The translations under genes were made by a program, and so were the position numbers. Shown in pieces: positions 25,992-36,139 of a stretch of DNA of 38,471 bases. Position 1 is the first letter of the stretch; every line of letters begins with the position of its first letter. Source of the stretch: Limnoraphis robusta CS-951 (GTDB lineage Bacteria; Cyanobacteriota; Cyanobacteriia; Cyanobacteriales; Microcoleaceae); the NCBI RefSeq assembly GCF_000972705.2, contig NZ_LATL02000238.1, positions 1-38,471 of the forward strand, written 5' to 3'. The notes under the pieces are model-generated. The model was not told where the DNA came from, did no database searches, and saw only the letters and a program-made list of their open reading frames with translations.

Positions 25992-28415
25992 ATGAAAATA
26001 CATCCCCGAAATTTTAAATCAATAAAAAGAGAAAAATCCCATCGATATCACGTCCAGAAATTCACCTCAAACTTGAGACGAGACTCACTTAAACAAGAAC
26101 TGCAACAGTTAAAAGCTTTGCATCAGCATATTTTTAGTAATATTTCTGATGTTGTTGTAATCACCGATCAGGCTGGAGAGTTTATTTATATTAGCCCAAA
26201 CGTTAATATTTTGTTTGGCTATAGCCTGCCCGAAGTCCAAAACATGGGAAATTTGAGTCAACTGTTCGCACAGATAGGGCTGAATGAGAGTTTATTAAAG
26301 ACAACCGAAGAACAAAGTAATATCGAATCTCCAGTTACCGATAAAGACGGTAAAAAACGCAGAATTTTAGTCAAAATTAAGTGGTTATATTTCGATAAAA
26401 CAACAATATTGTATAATTTTTCTGAGATTACCGAACAGAAAAACATCCAAAGCGATGATCAATTACAACAGTCTCAACAAGTCTATCAGTCGTTAGTTGA
26501 TTCTCTCAACGGCTTAGTTTGGGAGTTTGACTTGTCTACTCAAAAAATATCTTTTGTCAGTCAAAAAGCCGAACAAATTTTAGGATATCCCATCGAATTT
26601 TGGTTGAGTGAAGCTAATTTCTGGAACAATCATATTCATCCCGAAGATCGTCAACGGGTACTTGACTCTAAGTATCAAATGGTAGAGTCTTTACAGGATA
26701 GCCAAATCGAGTATCGGATGATAGCCGCAGATGGACGTATTGTATGGGTACAAGATATTGCGAGTATTGTAATTGAAAACGGTCAAGCTATCAAACTTCG
26801 CGGCGTTATGGTTGATATTAGTGAACGTCAAGCCGCTTTAAAAGAACACAAACAAGTAGAAATTACATTACAACAAACTATCGAACGAGAGAAACTTTTA
26901 GCCGCCACCGCTCAACGGATTCGTCAATCTCTTGATTTAGATAAAATTCTCAATACAACTGTAATGGAAGTTCGACAACTTTTGCAAGCAGATCGAACGG
27001 TTATTTTTCGTTTTGAACCAGACTGGAGTGGGGTTGTGATCGTCGAGTCGGTAATCACGCCGGAATTATCAATTTTAGACACAAATATCTACGATCCCTG
27101 TTTTTCAAAAACTTATATTGAACAGTACCAACAAGGTCGAATTAGAGCGATAGAAGATATTTTAAAAGCAAATCTGACTGACTGTTATATCAATTTATTA
27201 TCTCAGTTTCAGGTGAGGTCAAATTTAGTCGTTCCGATTTTGCAAGGGGAAAAATTATGGGGGTTATTAATTGCTCATCAATGCGATCAACCGAGACAAT
27301 GGCAACCCCATGAAACCGAATTGCTGGAACAACTCGCTACTCAAGTTGGAATTGCGATCGGACAAAGCCAACTTTATCAACAAACTCAACGTCAAGCTCA
27401 ACGAGAACAAGCTCTTAATCAAGTCATTCAAGCCATTCGTACCTCTTTAAATTTAGAAAAAATCTTCTCAACTGCCACCGAAGAAGTCTGTAAATTACTG
27501 CAAGTTGAACGAACCATTATTGCTCGATATTTAGCTGATCAAAAGCTGTGGCGAAATGTCGCTGACTACCATCTTTCTCCCGATGCTCCAAGTGCTTTTG
27601 GGTTAGAATTTTCCGCTCAAGAGAATGAAATGACCACGAGACTAAAGCGGCTAAAGGTGTTTAGAATTGATAATGCTAAGTATTATCCAGAAGCGTTTAA
27701 TCAAGACTATGCTGACTCTTTTCCGGGAACTTGGTTGATGATACCGTTACACTTTGATTCGGTATTATGGGGCAGTTTAAGCTTGGTGAGAAACCATCAT
27801 CATTCCTCTTGGGAAACCTGGGAAATTGAATTAGCGAGTGCTGTTGCAGATCAATTAGCAATTGCCATTAAACAATCGGAACTTTATCAGCAACTCGAAC
27901 AATTAGCAATCCTTGATGGATTGACACAAATTGCTAACCGTCGATATTTTGATCAATATTTAGATCAGGAGTGGAAACGAGCGCAACGAGAACAACATTC
28001 TTTATCATTGCTGTTATTAGATGTCGATCATTTTAAACTTTATAACGACACCTACGGACATCAAGCAGGAGATTATTGTTTGCAACAAGTCGCTCAAACT
28101 ATTCAGCAAAGCCTCAAACGTTCTAGCGATTTAGTTGCTCGTTATGGCGGCGAAGAATTTGTTGTGCTTTTACCCAATACGAATGCTGAAGGTGCAATTC
28201 AAGTCGCTCAACAAATTCACGAAGCTGTTCAAAAACTAGCAATAGAACATTCTTGCTCTTCTGTCAGTGAGTTTGTCACGATGAGTATTGGAATTTCCAC
28301 CACAATTCCTACCTTATATAATCGCTTTGAAGCCCTAGTCAGTCGAGCAGATAAAGCACTTTATGAAGCCAAACAGCAACGTAATACTTACTGCTTAAGT
28401 TATTTAGTTTCGTAA
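25992..28415 (+). CDS. PAS/GAF diguanylate cyclase with DXCF cyanobacteriochrome-like GAF domain
   Basis: 807 residues from ATG 25992 (an in-frame TTG lies three codons upstream; neither start has a clear ribosome binding site). Domains: PAS (about 45-145), PAS-PAC (about 160-290), GAF1 (about 305-475), GAF2 (about 480-640), GGDEF (about 645-805). The cyclase signature is GGEEF near residue 719, preceded by the inhibitory RSSD site, so it should make c-di-GMP. GAF1 has Cys370 in DPCF and a second cysteine, Cys398, exactly 28 residues later in ANLTDCYINLLSQFQV, followed by NLVVPI. This is the two-cysteine pattern of DXCF cyanobacteriochromes, except that the His usually after the second Cys is Tyr. 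If it binds bilin, this is a light-controlled cyclase. It converges with the methyltransferase gene. Confidence 0.88.
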   Translation: MKIHPRNFKSIKREKSHRYHVQKFTSNLRRDSLKQELQQLKALHQHIFSNISDVVVITDQAGEFIYISPNVNILFGYSLPEVQNMGNLSQLFAQIGLNESLLKTTEEQSNIESPVTDKDGKKRRILVKIKWLYFDKTTILYNFSEITEQKNIQSDDQLQQSQQVYQSLVDSLNGLVWEFDLSTQKISFVSQKAEQILGYPIEFWLSEANFWNNHIHPEDRQRVLDSKYQMVESLQDSQIEYRMIAADGRIVWVQDIASIVIENGQAIKLRGVMVDISERQAALKEHKQVEITLQQTIEREKLLAATAQRIRQSLDLDKILNTTVMEVRQLLQADRTVIFRFEPDWSGVVIVESVITPELSILDTNIYDPCFSKTYIEQYQQGRIRAIEDILKANLTDCYINLLSQFQVRSNLVVPILQGEKLWGLLIAHQCDQPRQWQPHETELLEQLATQVGIAIGQSQLYQQTQRQAQREQALNQVIQAIRTSLNLEKIFSTATEEVCKLLQVERTIIARYLADQKLWRNVADYHLSPDAPSAFGLEFSAQENEMTTRLKRLKVFRIDNAKYYPEAFNQDYADSFPGTWLMIPLHFDSVLWGSLSLVRNHHHSSWETWEIELASAVADQLAIAIKQSELYQQLEQLAILDGLTQIANRRYFDQYLDQEWKRAQREQHSLSLLLLDVDHFKLYNDTYGHQAGDYCLQQVAQTIQQSLKRSSDLVARYGGEEFVVLLPNTNAEGAIQVAQQIHEAVQKLAIEHSCSSVSEFVTMSIGISTTIPTLYNRFEALVSRADKALYEAKQQRNTYCLSYLVS

Positions 28416-28419
28416 TGTT

Positions 28420-28548
<129 letters not shown>

Positions 28549-28565
<17 letters not shown>

Positions 28566-29841
28566 TACAGGTAATATTCTGCATTGAATTGTTCCAGATG
28601 ATCGATATGACATCTTGAGTAATAGCGGTAATTACATTAATACTTACTGAGTTTCCCAATTGATAAAAGGCTTTTTTGGGATTAGAATGAAGTTGAAAGC
28701 TATCGGGAAATCCCTGTAAACGGGCGGCTTCTCTAGGCGTAATTCGACGAACTCTATTATTGTGATAAACTCCAATTCGATTCGCATCACTCGCGACTAA
28801 GGTGACAGATACTTTCTCTGGATCGAGAAATTTATAAACTTCAAAAGAGAAGTTACCTGAAACGGGTTTATATTGTCCGTTGGTCATTTGTAAATAACGC
28901 TTTTTGACAAGAGACTCTAATATTTTGGGGAGATTCGGATGTTTAAAAAAACTAGCAATTTGTTCAAAATTTAACGGTTTACCATCTTGATGTTTGCCAA
29001 ATTTTTTCTGGCGTCTTTCCGTTATCAGTAAATTCATTAAATTGATTTCATCTTCGCTACATTCTCCTCGCAAACCCAATTCCCAAGAATGAATAGAATT
29101 TCCACCCCGATAGTCAATTAATCTAACTCCATGTAATTTGTTAAAATCTCCCTGAACCACTTTGTTTAAGGCTTGTACAAATTCCGGTGAACAATCAAAC
29201 GATGAATCTGGATTTTCTTCGAGAATATCTTTGACTTTTGGTGGTAAATCGTTTAAACTATAAGAATTAAGCTGAACTGCATTATAAGCATGAGTATCTT
29301 TCGGCCCTACGTCTGAAATCAGGTTAAATTGAGGAGATGCGTTTAATACCCCAATCATGTAAACGCGAACCCGATTTTGAGGTAAGCCAAAGTTAACACT
29401 ATTTAAAACAAATTTATAAAAACTGTAGCCTCTTAATTGGATTTCATGTTCAATGGTCGCTAAAGTTTTACCGTTATCATGGGTGGTTAAACCCCGCACA
29501 TTTTCCAAGATTAACACTTTGGGTTTATGGGTGTCAATCAGCCGCATTATTTCAAAAAATAGTGTTCCGCGAATCTCCCCAAAGCCTTGTTTTTTTCCCG
29601 CATAGGAAAAAGACTGACAAGGAAAACCAGCGAGTAAAACATCATGTTCAGGTAAAGATTGAATTTGGCGAATATCTCCGGCGGGAATGTGCTGAAAATT
29701 TTGAGAATAGACTTGATTGGCGTCGCTATCAATTTCACTAGCTAACACACATTCTCCCCTCAAACCAATAGACTCAATTCCCTTTTCAAACCCTAATCTT
29801 AAACCCCCTATTCCCGCAAATAGGTCAATGAACTTAAGCAC
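28549..29841 (-). CDS. DNA cytosine-5 methyltransferase
   Basis: 430 residues. Motif I FIDLFAGIGGLRLGF (4-18), motif IV GFPCQSFS with catalytic Cys75, motif VI ENVRG (113-117), motif VIII QNRVRVYMIG (155-164), a target recognition region of about 200 residues, and motifs IX/X near the end (RITPREAARLQGFP, FYQLGNSVSINV). All catalytic parts are present. Recognition site unknown. No restriction enzyme, Vsr or specificity subunit lies beside it, so it may be a solitary methylase. The C-terminus (ICNIMSG-like) and TGA stop come from the repeat element at 28420-28565; the conserved motifs are complete before it, so function is probably kept. Confidence 0.9.
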
Positions 29842-29903
29842 TACAACTGTATTGATTTCGGTCTATTCTGAAAGATATTATAGCAGTTTTTCGGGTAAAT
29901 AGA

Positions 29904-29932
29904 AAACCCAGTTTATTTGCAAAACCGGGTTT
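29904..29932. other. Hairpin in the methyltransferase upstream gap
   Basis: AAACCCAGTTT (29904-29914) pairs imperfectly with AAAACCGGGTTT (29921-29932). It is preceded by TTATAGCAGTTTT (29878), the end motif of the element at 12838. It may be a remnant of a related small repeat, or a weak terminator for the minus-strand giant gene's far side. No protein. Confidence 0.3.
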
Positions 29933-29944
29933 ATAGCAATATCA

Positions 29945-29968
29945 GGGCGCAAGCAAGAGCGCCCCTAC
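29945..29968. repeat. REP-like hairpin, copy near the giant gene
   Basis: GGGCGC-AAGCAAGA-GCGCCCCTAC differs by one base from the unit at 14714-14737 beside the RAYT gene. It lies eight bp past the stop codon of the minus-strand giant gene and could also stabilise or end its transcript. Confidence 0.65.
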
Positions 29969-29975
29969 AAATGGG

Positions 29976-32900
29976 TTAACCTTGGAACTCAAACGCCCCA
30001 ATATCAATCACATTGTTAACAATTCGAGGGAATCCGTCACCTCGTTGATCGAACGCTCCGGGAACTGTAAATACGCCCGAAAATTCGGCATCTCCCGCAT
30101 TAATCGCTGGACTACTTCCTGTTGATAATGCGATCGTTGGAGTGAGTCCCCCATTATCAGCTAAAGTATCGATGAACAAAGCATCAGGCGCAACACCAAC
30201 AATATCGCCGTTTTGTCCATTTGTTAACCCATTAACACCTGTTGCATTTCCAATTAAGTTATTTCCACCACTATTAACGGGAAACTCTACTCCTGCTGAA
30301 ATATCAGGATTATTAGGAGCATTATTAGCTGCAACCAGGGTATTTTTGAGATTAGCTGTCTCTAAATTGGTCAAACCTCCACCACCGCTTTCAGCAGTAT
30401 TGTAAGCAATTGTGCTATTCGTGAGAGTCAATCCACCAAAGTTAAAGATACCCCCTCCCGAATCAGCATTATTGTTAGCAATTGTACTGTTAGTAATCCG
30501 AATTGTGCCACCTAAATTCAGGATACCTCCACCATTACTTCCTGTATTATCTGTAATTGTGCTGTTATTAATGGTTAATGAACGGCTTAGGTTAGCAATC
30601 GCTCCTCCATTATTAGCTCGACTTCCTTGAATCACACTATTTTCTATCACTACAACGCTTGATGTCGATGAAATATCAATTGCACCACCCCGGCTTCCCT
30701 GAGTGGTATTTTCAGCATCATCTATCGTTCCTTCAGCTAATCCGTTCGCAATTGTTAAACCTTCAATTTGAACTATTCCACCATTGATGGTGAAAATGTT
30801 AAAGGCTTCTTCAACATCGCGCTGAATCGTTAGGCGATTGGCACCAGGGCCGTCAAACGTAATATTACTGTTAATATTGGGTAATGCTGCAACCAAATTA
30901 ATCGTATTAACACCAGCAGCTTGAGGAGCAAAGGTAATCGTATCGGCATCAGAAAAGCTTTCAGCATTAATTAACGCTTGTCGCAACGAACCCTCAACCG
31001 CATCAAAATAAGCCTGTTCATCGTCAATTTGATCGCTATCCGTTAAACGGGTGACTTGTGTATCATTCGCCAACAGAGTAACCGTTGCTTCGTTATCTTC
31101 CGAATCAATCACATATTCAGAAGCGTCAATTTCTGCTATCGTTAACGTCAGGGATTCACTAGCTTCAGCTTGATCATCATCAAGGGGAATTAACGTGATA
31201 TCCACACTCGCCGCTTGATTGGGAAGCGTTACCGTTGCAGTCGCGGTATTTGTTGCTGCATCAACCACTATCTCAACAGGTTCCTCACCAATTTTCAACT
31301 CAAATTCTGGCTGAGTTAATAGCTGAGTTAATAACAGTTTATTGCCTGAAACTGTCAAATTAACGGTTAACTCACCCACCGGATCAGGCGATCGCTGTAT
31401 ACGGAATATACCATTTTGAGCCTCTATTTCTCGACTCAGATCGGCTTCAATCGCATCAGTTTGAATAGCGGTAATAGAAACCGTCGCCGTATCATCATTT
31501 TCTATTGTTAAAACTGACTGCGGTTGCGACGTTCCAGCCCGTCCGCCCTCAATTTCCTGACCATTGTTACCAATAATGATGAAATTGTCAAAACTCAATC
31601 CCAGCGTTTCATCACTTTCGACGCGATCATCACCTAAAATTTGAATCGGTACGATTTGAGTCGTTTCACCCGGAGCAAACTCAATCGTAATCGGGCTGTT
31701 TACATAATCAGTACCCGCTTCGGCAGTTTGCTGAGTCAGAACCACATCCACCCGAGAAGCATTAGTAGTTTCCCCGGAACGAGAGACTTCAACAACGGTT
31801 GTTTGATTAACTGCATTACCTTCCACAGTGCTGAAATTCGCCAAAGAAAAATTGTAAACTGGAGGCGAATCATTATCTAAAATCGATAAATTCGCAGTTG
31901 GGAACGTGTTACCTGTTTGTCCTTGGGGCGCAAAGTTTTCCAAGCGTAAATTCACCGCTTCGGCTTCTTCTTCTATCGTATCGTCTATGATTTCTAGAGG
32001 TATTGTTTGAGTGGTTTCACCGGGCGCAAAATTCACGGTAACTCGTTCGGGTGTAATATCTTCTCCAGGTATAGCGCCGTCTGATGCTGCCGTTGTCAGA
32101 ACCACATCCACCGAGGACGCCGCCTCGGCATTTCCACTGCGAAGAACAGTTACGACTTCTGTTATCCCGTCATCTTCACTGGCTGTGTACTGACTGGTGG
32201 TAAAGTCGTAGGTGGGAATGTCGTCATCATCAACAATAATTAAATTAGCCGTCGGATTTTCCGTCCCAACCTGTTGTCCGGTAGAAGGGGCTAACGATAA
32301 CCTGACCGTTTTATTCGGCTGCGGAATCACATTTCCGATGATCTCAATGGGAACTGTTGCAATGGTTTGATTCGCTGCAAAATCAACTGTAATTGGCCCT
32401 GCGGCAAAGTCAACACCCGGTAAAGCGTTATTAATTCCCTGCAAGTTTACCGTCACTGAAGAAGGATCAAGGCGTCCTGTCCGAATGATTTCAACGACAT
32501 CATCAACAGTGTTTAAAACATCGCCTTCGGAGGTTGTAAACAAGGAGTTGTTAAACTCGTAGGTTGTGGCGCCGTCATCATCGTTAATTGTGATTGTGGC
32601 GGCTGGGTTATTGACACCAACTTGTCCGCCGATAATCGGATTACCATCTGCAATAATTTGGAAGTTATCAAAGCTGAGATTGAGGCTTCTTGAGGGTTGT
32701 TCCTCTGTATTGGGAATCAGATCAACGAATACCGATTTTTCGGTTTCTCCAGGTAAAAAGATCAGGGGTGTTGGCTGAGGCGGAGTTTGATAATCGGTTC
32801 CCTCAATCGCTGTGCCATCGGTTAAAATAATATCAACTTGTGACTGTAAATCGACATCCGCCGAGCGACTAACAATAATTTCAACTTGTTGCCGATTGTC

Positions 32901-34442
32901 GGGATCGCCTTCAACCCCAATAAATTCGGCTTTGCTAAAGTCGTAAACAGGGGGATCGGGGGGATCATCGTCGTTGACAATCGTACCTGTGGCGGACTGA
33001 CCTGCTGGATCAGCTTCATACAAAGTTCCCGATTCTGCGATCGTTAATTCAATCGTTTTATCGGCTTCAAAGATATCATTGGCAACAGGAGTGAGAGTTA
33101 TTTGAGTTGTAGATTCATTCGGTGCAAAAACAATAGTTCCCTCTCCGTCGGAAAATTCTAAGGCTCCCGTTACGGTATAATCTGTTCCTAACTCAGCACT
33201 TCCTGCGATCGCAAAATCAACAATAATCCCTGTTAACAGAGAACCACTAGAACGGCTAAAAGTATAAACTAATCCCTGACCTTGATCTTCTGGAACGTTT
33301 GTCGGTGATACGGAAACCGAAACCGTTGAGGCAGTAATCGGCGGAGTGGGAGGAATAGTCAGTGTATCGTCGTCGGGTGTGGGTGTGGGGGTGGGTGTCG
33401 GAGTCGGCGTAGGGGGTCGCTCATCATCTTCAATATTAACCACTAATTCGCTCTGTTCCCCAATCGTGGCGCCGCCAATCGGATCAGTTAACCGCAAACT
33501 AATCGATTCATCTCCTTCAAATTGATCATCGTTATTAATAGGAATAGTTACTCGTTTGAAGGTTTCAAAGGGAGCAAAAATAACTTCAATTCCTTCAGGG
33601 GACAAGTCTAAATCGTCAGACGAAGAATTCGCTTCTGATAGCAACAATTTTCCGCCAACGGTGTTGAGGGGAGAACCTGTCCGTTGAATGCCGATTTCTA
33701 CAAAAGCAGAAGTTTGATTTTCTCGAATTTGAATGGATTGTTCACTAAACTCCACGACAGAAGTAATTGTCGAGATGGATTTGGTAAAGTTCGAGCGAAT
33801 CAGAGTATTGCGTTGAGTGGCTTGTAAAATCGCCAATTCTTCCCGACTTTCGCGATCAATAATCGTTGTATCGTTTCCGGTTTGAACGAATTCTAAATCT
33901 TCAAATTCTAAATCATCTGTTAAGGCAATTAAATCAAATCCGGCTCGAAAATCAGTAATAATATCTGTTAAGCCGCCATTGAGTGAGCGACCAATCACAA
34001 ATAAGTCGGCTCCCGCTCCTCCTGTCAGGGTATTCAAGCCTAAGCCTGTGTAGAGGATATCATTATCGAGATCGCCAAATAGTTGGTCATTGCCTTCTAA
34101 GTTAACAAGCGTATCATTGCCTTGACCGCCATAGAGGGTATCGCTTCCGCCAATATCACTGATGAAATCATCGCCTTCGTTACCGAATAAAAAGTCGTCT
34201 CCTAAGCCGCCTTCAACGGTATCATTCCCAAATTCGCCGAATAAAGAGTCGTTTCCCTCGTCCCCTTGTAATAGATCATCGTCTCGACTTCCGAGAATCG
34301 AGTCATTGTCTGAGTTTCCTTGTAGCGTATCATTACCCAGGAAACCAATCAGGGTATCATCCCCTGCTAGTCCTTGAATGAGGTCAGCCTCAAGTGTTCC
34401 CTCAAGTAAATCTGGATCTTCAGCACCGATAATATTAGCCAT
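29976..34442 (-). CDS. Giant surface/secreted protein: RTX repeats, Calx-beta domains, beta-helix
   Basis: 1488 residues, no signal peptide. The N-terminus (about 20-150) has calcium-binding RTX-type repeats (GNDTLQG, GDDFLFG, GNDTLYG-like) ending in a GGAGADLFVIG motif. Then come about six Calx-beta repeats (about 210-1090), several starting with Pro-Val-Tyr-Asp-Phe-Ser and ending in DDD. Between the first and second repeats is a TPTPTPTPTPT linker (DNA near 33375-33415). The C-terminal third (about 1130-1488) is a right-handed parallel beta-helix (repeats of ITNSTIANNNADSGGGIFNFGG type) with the ending SPAINAGDAEF and IDIGAFEF. Likely a calcium-dependent adhesin-like protein exported by a type I system, none of which is in the window. 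RTX motifs at the N-terminus, not near the C-terminus, are unusual for that route. Confidence 0.85.
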   Translation of the reverse strand: MANIIGAEDPDLLEGTLEADLIQGLAGDDTLIGFLGNDTLQGNSDNDSILGSRDDDLLQGDEGNDSLFGEFGNDTVEGGLGDDFLFGNEGDDFISDIGGSDTLYGGQGNDTLVNLEGNDQLFGDLDNDILYTGLGLNTLTGGAGADLFVIGRSLNGGLTDIITDFRAGFDLIALTDDLEFEDLEFVQTGNDTTIIDRESREELAILQATQRNTLIRSNFTKSISTITSVVEFSEQSIQIRENQTSAFVEIGIQRTGSPLNTVGGKLLLSEANSSSDDLDLSPEGIEVIFAPFETFKRVTIPINNDDQFEGDESISLRLTDPIGGATIGEQSELVVNIEDDERPPTPTPTPTPTPTPDDDTLTIPPTPPITASTVSVSVSPTNVPEDQGQGLVYTFSRSSGSLLTGIIVDFAIAGSAELGTDYTVTGALEFSDGEGTIVFAPNESTTQITLTPVANDIFEADKTIELTIAESGTLYEADPAGQSATGTIVNDDDPPDPPVYDFSKAEFIGVEGDPDNRQQVEIIVSRSADVDLQSQVDIILTDGTAIEGTDYQTPPQPTPLIFLPGETEKSVFVDLIPNTEEQPSRSLNLSFDNFQIIADGNPIIGGQVGVNNPAATITINDDDGATTYEFNNSLFTTSEGDVLNTVDDVVEIIRTGRLDPSSVTVNLQGINNALPGVDFAAGPITVDFAANQTIATVPIEIIGNVIPQPNKTVRLSLAPSTGQQVGTENPTANLIIVDDDDIPTYDFTTSQYTASEDDGITEVVTVLRSGNAEAASSVDVVLTTAASDGAIPGEDITPERVTVNFAPGETTQTIPLEIIDDTIEEEAEAVNLRLENFAPQGQTGNTFPTANLSILDNDSPPVYNFSLANFSTVEGNAVNQTTVVEVSRSGETTNASRVDVVLTQQTAEAGTDYVNSPITIEFAPGETTQIVPIQILGDDRVESDETLGLSFDNFIIIGNNGQEIEGGRAGTSQPQSVLTIENDDTATVSITAIQTDAIEADLSREIEAQNGIFRIQRSPDPVGELTVNLTVSGNKLLLTQLLTQPEFELKIGEEPVEIVVDAATNTATATVTLPNQAASVDITLIPLDDDQAEASESLTLTIAEIDASEYVIDSEDNEATVTLLANDTQVTRLTDSDQIDDEQAYFDAVEGSLRQALINAESFSDADTITFAPQAAGVNTINLVAALPNINSNITFDGPGANRLTIQRDVEEAFNIFTINGGIVQIEGLTIANGLAEGTIDDAENTTQGSRGGAIDISSTSSVVVIENSVIQGSRANNGGAIANLSRSLTINNSTITDNTGSNGGGILNLGGTIRITNSTIANNNADSGGGIFNFGGLTLTNSTIAYNTAESGGGGLTNLETANLKNTLVAANNAPNNPDISAGVEFPVNSGGNNLIGNATGVNGLTNGQNGDIVGVAPDALFIDTLADNGGLTPTIALSTGSSPAINAGDAEFSGVFTVPGAFDQRGDGFPRIVNNVIDIGAFEFQG

Positions 34443-34856
34443 AACACTCGTGTTCGTGAACAGGTGGACAGTTCAAATGTGAATACTGTGAAGGATCATT
34501 GTAAAAATGAACACAATCAAGCAGGAGTCTAACGGAGGTGAAGGGAGAATCCCAAACCCTTGCTAGGACTTGACTGTTGCATCTTTAAGGGAATACACAT
34601 CAGGTGGTTTCAAATCTGTTTTAGCTTACCCACTATGGGCTAGGCTATTAACATTTTTTCAACCGGAAGCAATTCCCAGTAGGTCTTCTGTTGATCAGGT
34701 TCTCGTTTACGGTCGCCAAGTGAAATGTAACAGAGTATAAACGACTTTGGGACTCAGGATTACAGATCGTTAAGCGTTTGACGAGAAAGCCTGTTCTGCA
34801 TGATACTGTCTAGAGGTGTTTACCGATTGCAGTTGACTTACCACCAGGAGAACACT
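34443..34856. promoter_or_regulatory. Divergent promoter region
   Basis: About 410 bp between the giant gene and the small hypothetical gene, with no coding signal. A perfect inverted repeat TGTTC-GT-GAACA (34451-34462) lies 9-20 bp before the giant gene's ATG, over its ribosome-binding region, and could be a repressor site or mRNA hairpin. Confidence 0.35.
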
Positions 34857-35078
34857 TTGAATTCACATTCACAGATGACACAATATCCGTCTTGTTCACT
34901 GCATCACGATGTCAGCGAGTATGTGGCTGACCTTCAACTTCACATGACGTTGCAGGCTCGTAACTTGGTTCCCGCTTTGACTCAAGAAGGTAAAGATAGT
35001 CGCGAGCAAATGTTACAACAAACTCAAGCTTATTTTGAAAAAATGGCTTCTCGACAAGCCAATTCGATGTCTCTATAG
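34857..35078 (+). CDS. Small hypothetical protein
   Basis: About 73 residues if started at TTG 34857, which has AGGAG six bases upstream. An ATG at 34800 (92 residues) and one at 34875 (67 residues) are alternatives without a ribosome binding site. The body, with DVSEYVADLQLHMTLQARN and EQMLQQTQAYFEKMASRQ, is predicted helical and hydrophilic. I do not recognise the family. A strong bidirectional hairpin terminator follows. Coding likelihood is moderate, based on composition, the ribosome binding site and the terminator. Confidence 0.55.
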   Translation: MNSHSQMTQYPSCSLHHDVSEYVADLQLHMTLQARNLVPALTQEGKDSREQMLQQTQAYFEKMASRQANSMSL

Positions 35079-35101
35079 ATTAATCCTTAAAAGTTGTGAT
35101 C

Positions 35102-35151
35102 AAAGCAGACTAGAAACTCGAAGTTCACATTCAGTAGAGAGTCTGCTTTTA
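35102..35151. terminator. Bidirectional terminator hairpin
   Basis: AAAGCAGACT (35102-35111) is perfectly complementary to AGTCTGCTTT (35140-35149), followed by TTTT-type sequence on the plus strand. It lies between the small gene and the convergent SGNH hydrolase gene. The loop is long (28 bases). Confidence 0.6.
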
Positions 35152-35173
35152 CTTATTTAGATTTTTGGTCGGT

Positions 35174-36139
35174 TTAATCAGGGGATTGAATCACAGGAAT
35201 TTCAAGCCGTTGATAGTCTTGAACCGATTCAGAAATGAGCTGATTTCGGATGGCAATCAAATCACAGTAGTCAAATTCATCCGTTCCAAAGACTTCCAGA
35301 GCAATCGTTTTTAAAGTATCTCGCGGTTTAACGCTGTAGGAAATCCAACGATAGGACTTTCCATTTAACTTAAATTCGGGCGAAGATAGCAGCCATTTCT
35401 GATACTTTTCATCTCTTTTTTTTGCCAAACGAGATTCGCTTTGAGATAAAGCAAATTGCCACACTTGATAACCAACTGAACTTAAATGTAATCCATCTGT
35501 TGTGAATTTTGACTGCAAATTACCTGAATGATCGCTAAAGCGAGAATGAAAATCGAGATAAATAGCACCTGCTTGTTGAGCGAGTATTTTAAGTTCTTGG
35601 TTGAGTTGCAGAATTTGAGAATTAGGAATCGTAAAAGATAAAAACTGACTGGGTAACAAAGTCGGGAATAAAGATTGAACAAAAAGCTGAGAATTCGGAT
35701 GTTTTTGTTGTAAATCTTGCAAAATGCGGCGATAGTTTGCTAGAATAATCTTGAGCGGAGTTTTTAACTTTAAATCGTTAATTCCAGCGAGAATATAAAT
35801 TGCATCCGGTTTAACCGCATCCAAAGCAAACAACCGTTTACAAATTCCTCCGGTTGTATCTCCAGAAATCCCTTGATTTAGCCAAAATCTTCCTTCAGGA
35901 AGCAAAGAAGCGGGAAACCACATACTCAGAGAATCCCCCAATAAAACCCCCAAACGTGTAGAATTAGATTGAGAAGCAATGACTTGTTTCATTAACTGAG
36001 CTTCATCGTGAAAAATCTGTATCCAGTCCCGAGAAAGGGGAGTAAAAGCAGGAGTTGGTAAACGGGTGTATATTTGCTTGTTATAGAGAGCGACAAGCCG
36101 TTGCTGGAACATTTCTAAACCCGTTTTAGGCACAGACAT
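35174..36139 (-). CDS. SGNH/GDSL-family hydrolase with C-terminal LysM-like domain
   Basis: 321 residues. Esterase/acyl hydrolase blocks: GDSLSMW with nucleophile Ser70, NQGISGDTTGG (block II), GINDLK with Asn121, and TDGLHLSSVGY with Asp215 and His218. That completes the SGNH set. Residues about 267-316 (YSVKPRDTLKTIALEVFG, then YQRLEIPVI) look like a LysM glycan-binding domain, suggesting action on cell-wall or other polysaccharide esters. No clear signal peptide. The leader upstream contains a terminator-like hairpin ending 14 bases before the ATG, so expression may be attenuated. No ribosome binding site is visible. Confidence 0.82.
   Translation of the reverse strand: MSVPKTGLEMFQQRLVALYNKQIYTRLPTPAFTPLSRDWIQIFHDEAQLMKQVIASQSNSTRLGVLLGDSLSMWFPASLLPEGRFWLNQGISGDTTGGICKRLFALDAVKPDAIYILAGINDLKLKTPLKIILANYRRILQDLQQKHPNSQLFVQSLFPTLLPSQFLSFTIPNSQILQLNQELKILAQQAGAIYLDFHSRFSDHSGNLQSKFTTDGLHLSSVGYQVWQFALSQSESRLAKKRDEKYQKWLLSSPEFKLNGKSYRWISYSVKPRDTLKTIALEVFGTDEFDYCDLIAIRNQLISESVQDYQRLEIPVIQSPD

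Noticed and set aside
30142..34377. Several plus-strand frames rich in Pro and Ser opposite the giant gene
   Set aside because: They are shadows of the repetitive minus-strand RTX/Calx-beta coding sequence.
34451..34462. LexA box before the giant gene (TGTTCGTGAACA)
   Set aside because: Arm orientation and the 2-bp spacing do not fit known LexA boxes; kept only as an unnamed inverted repeat.
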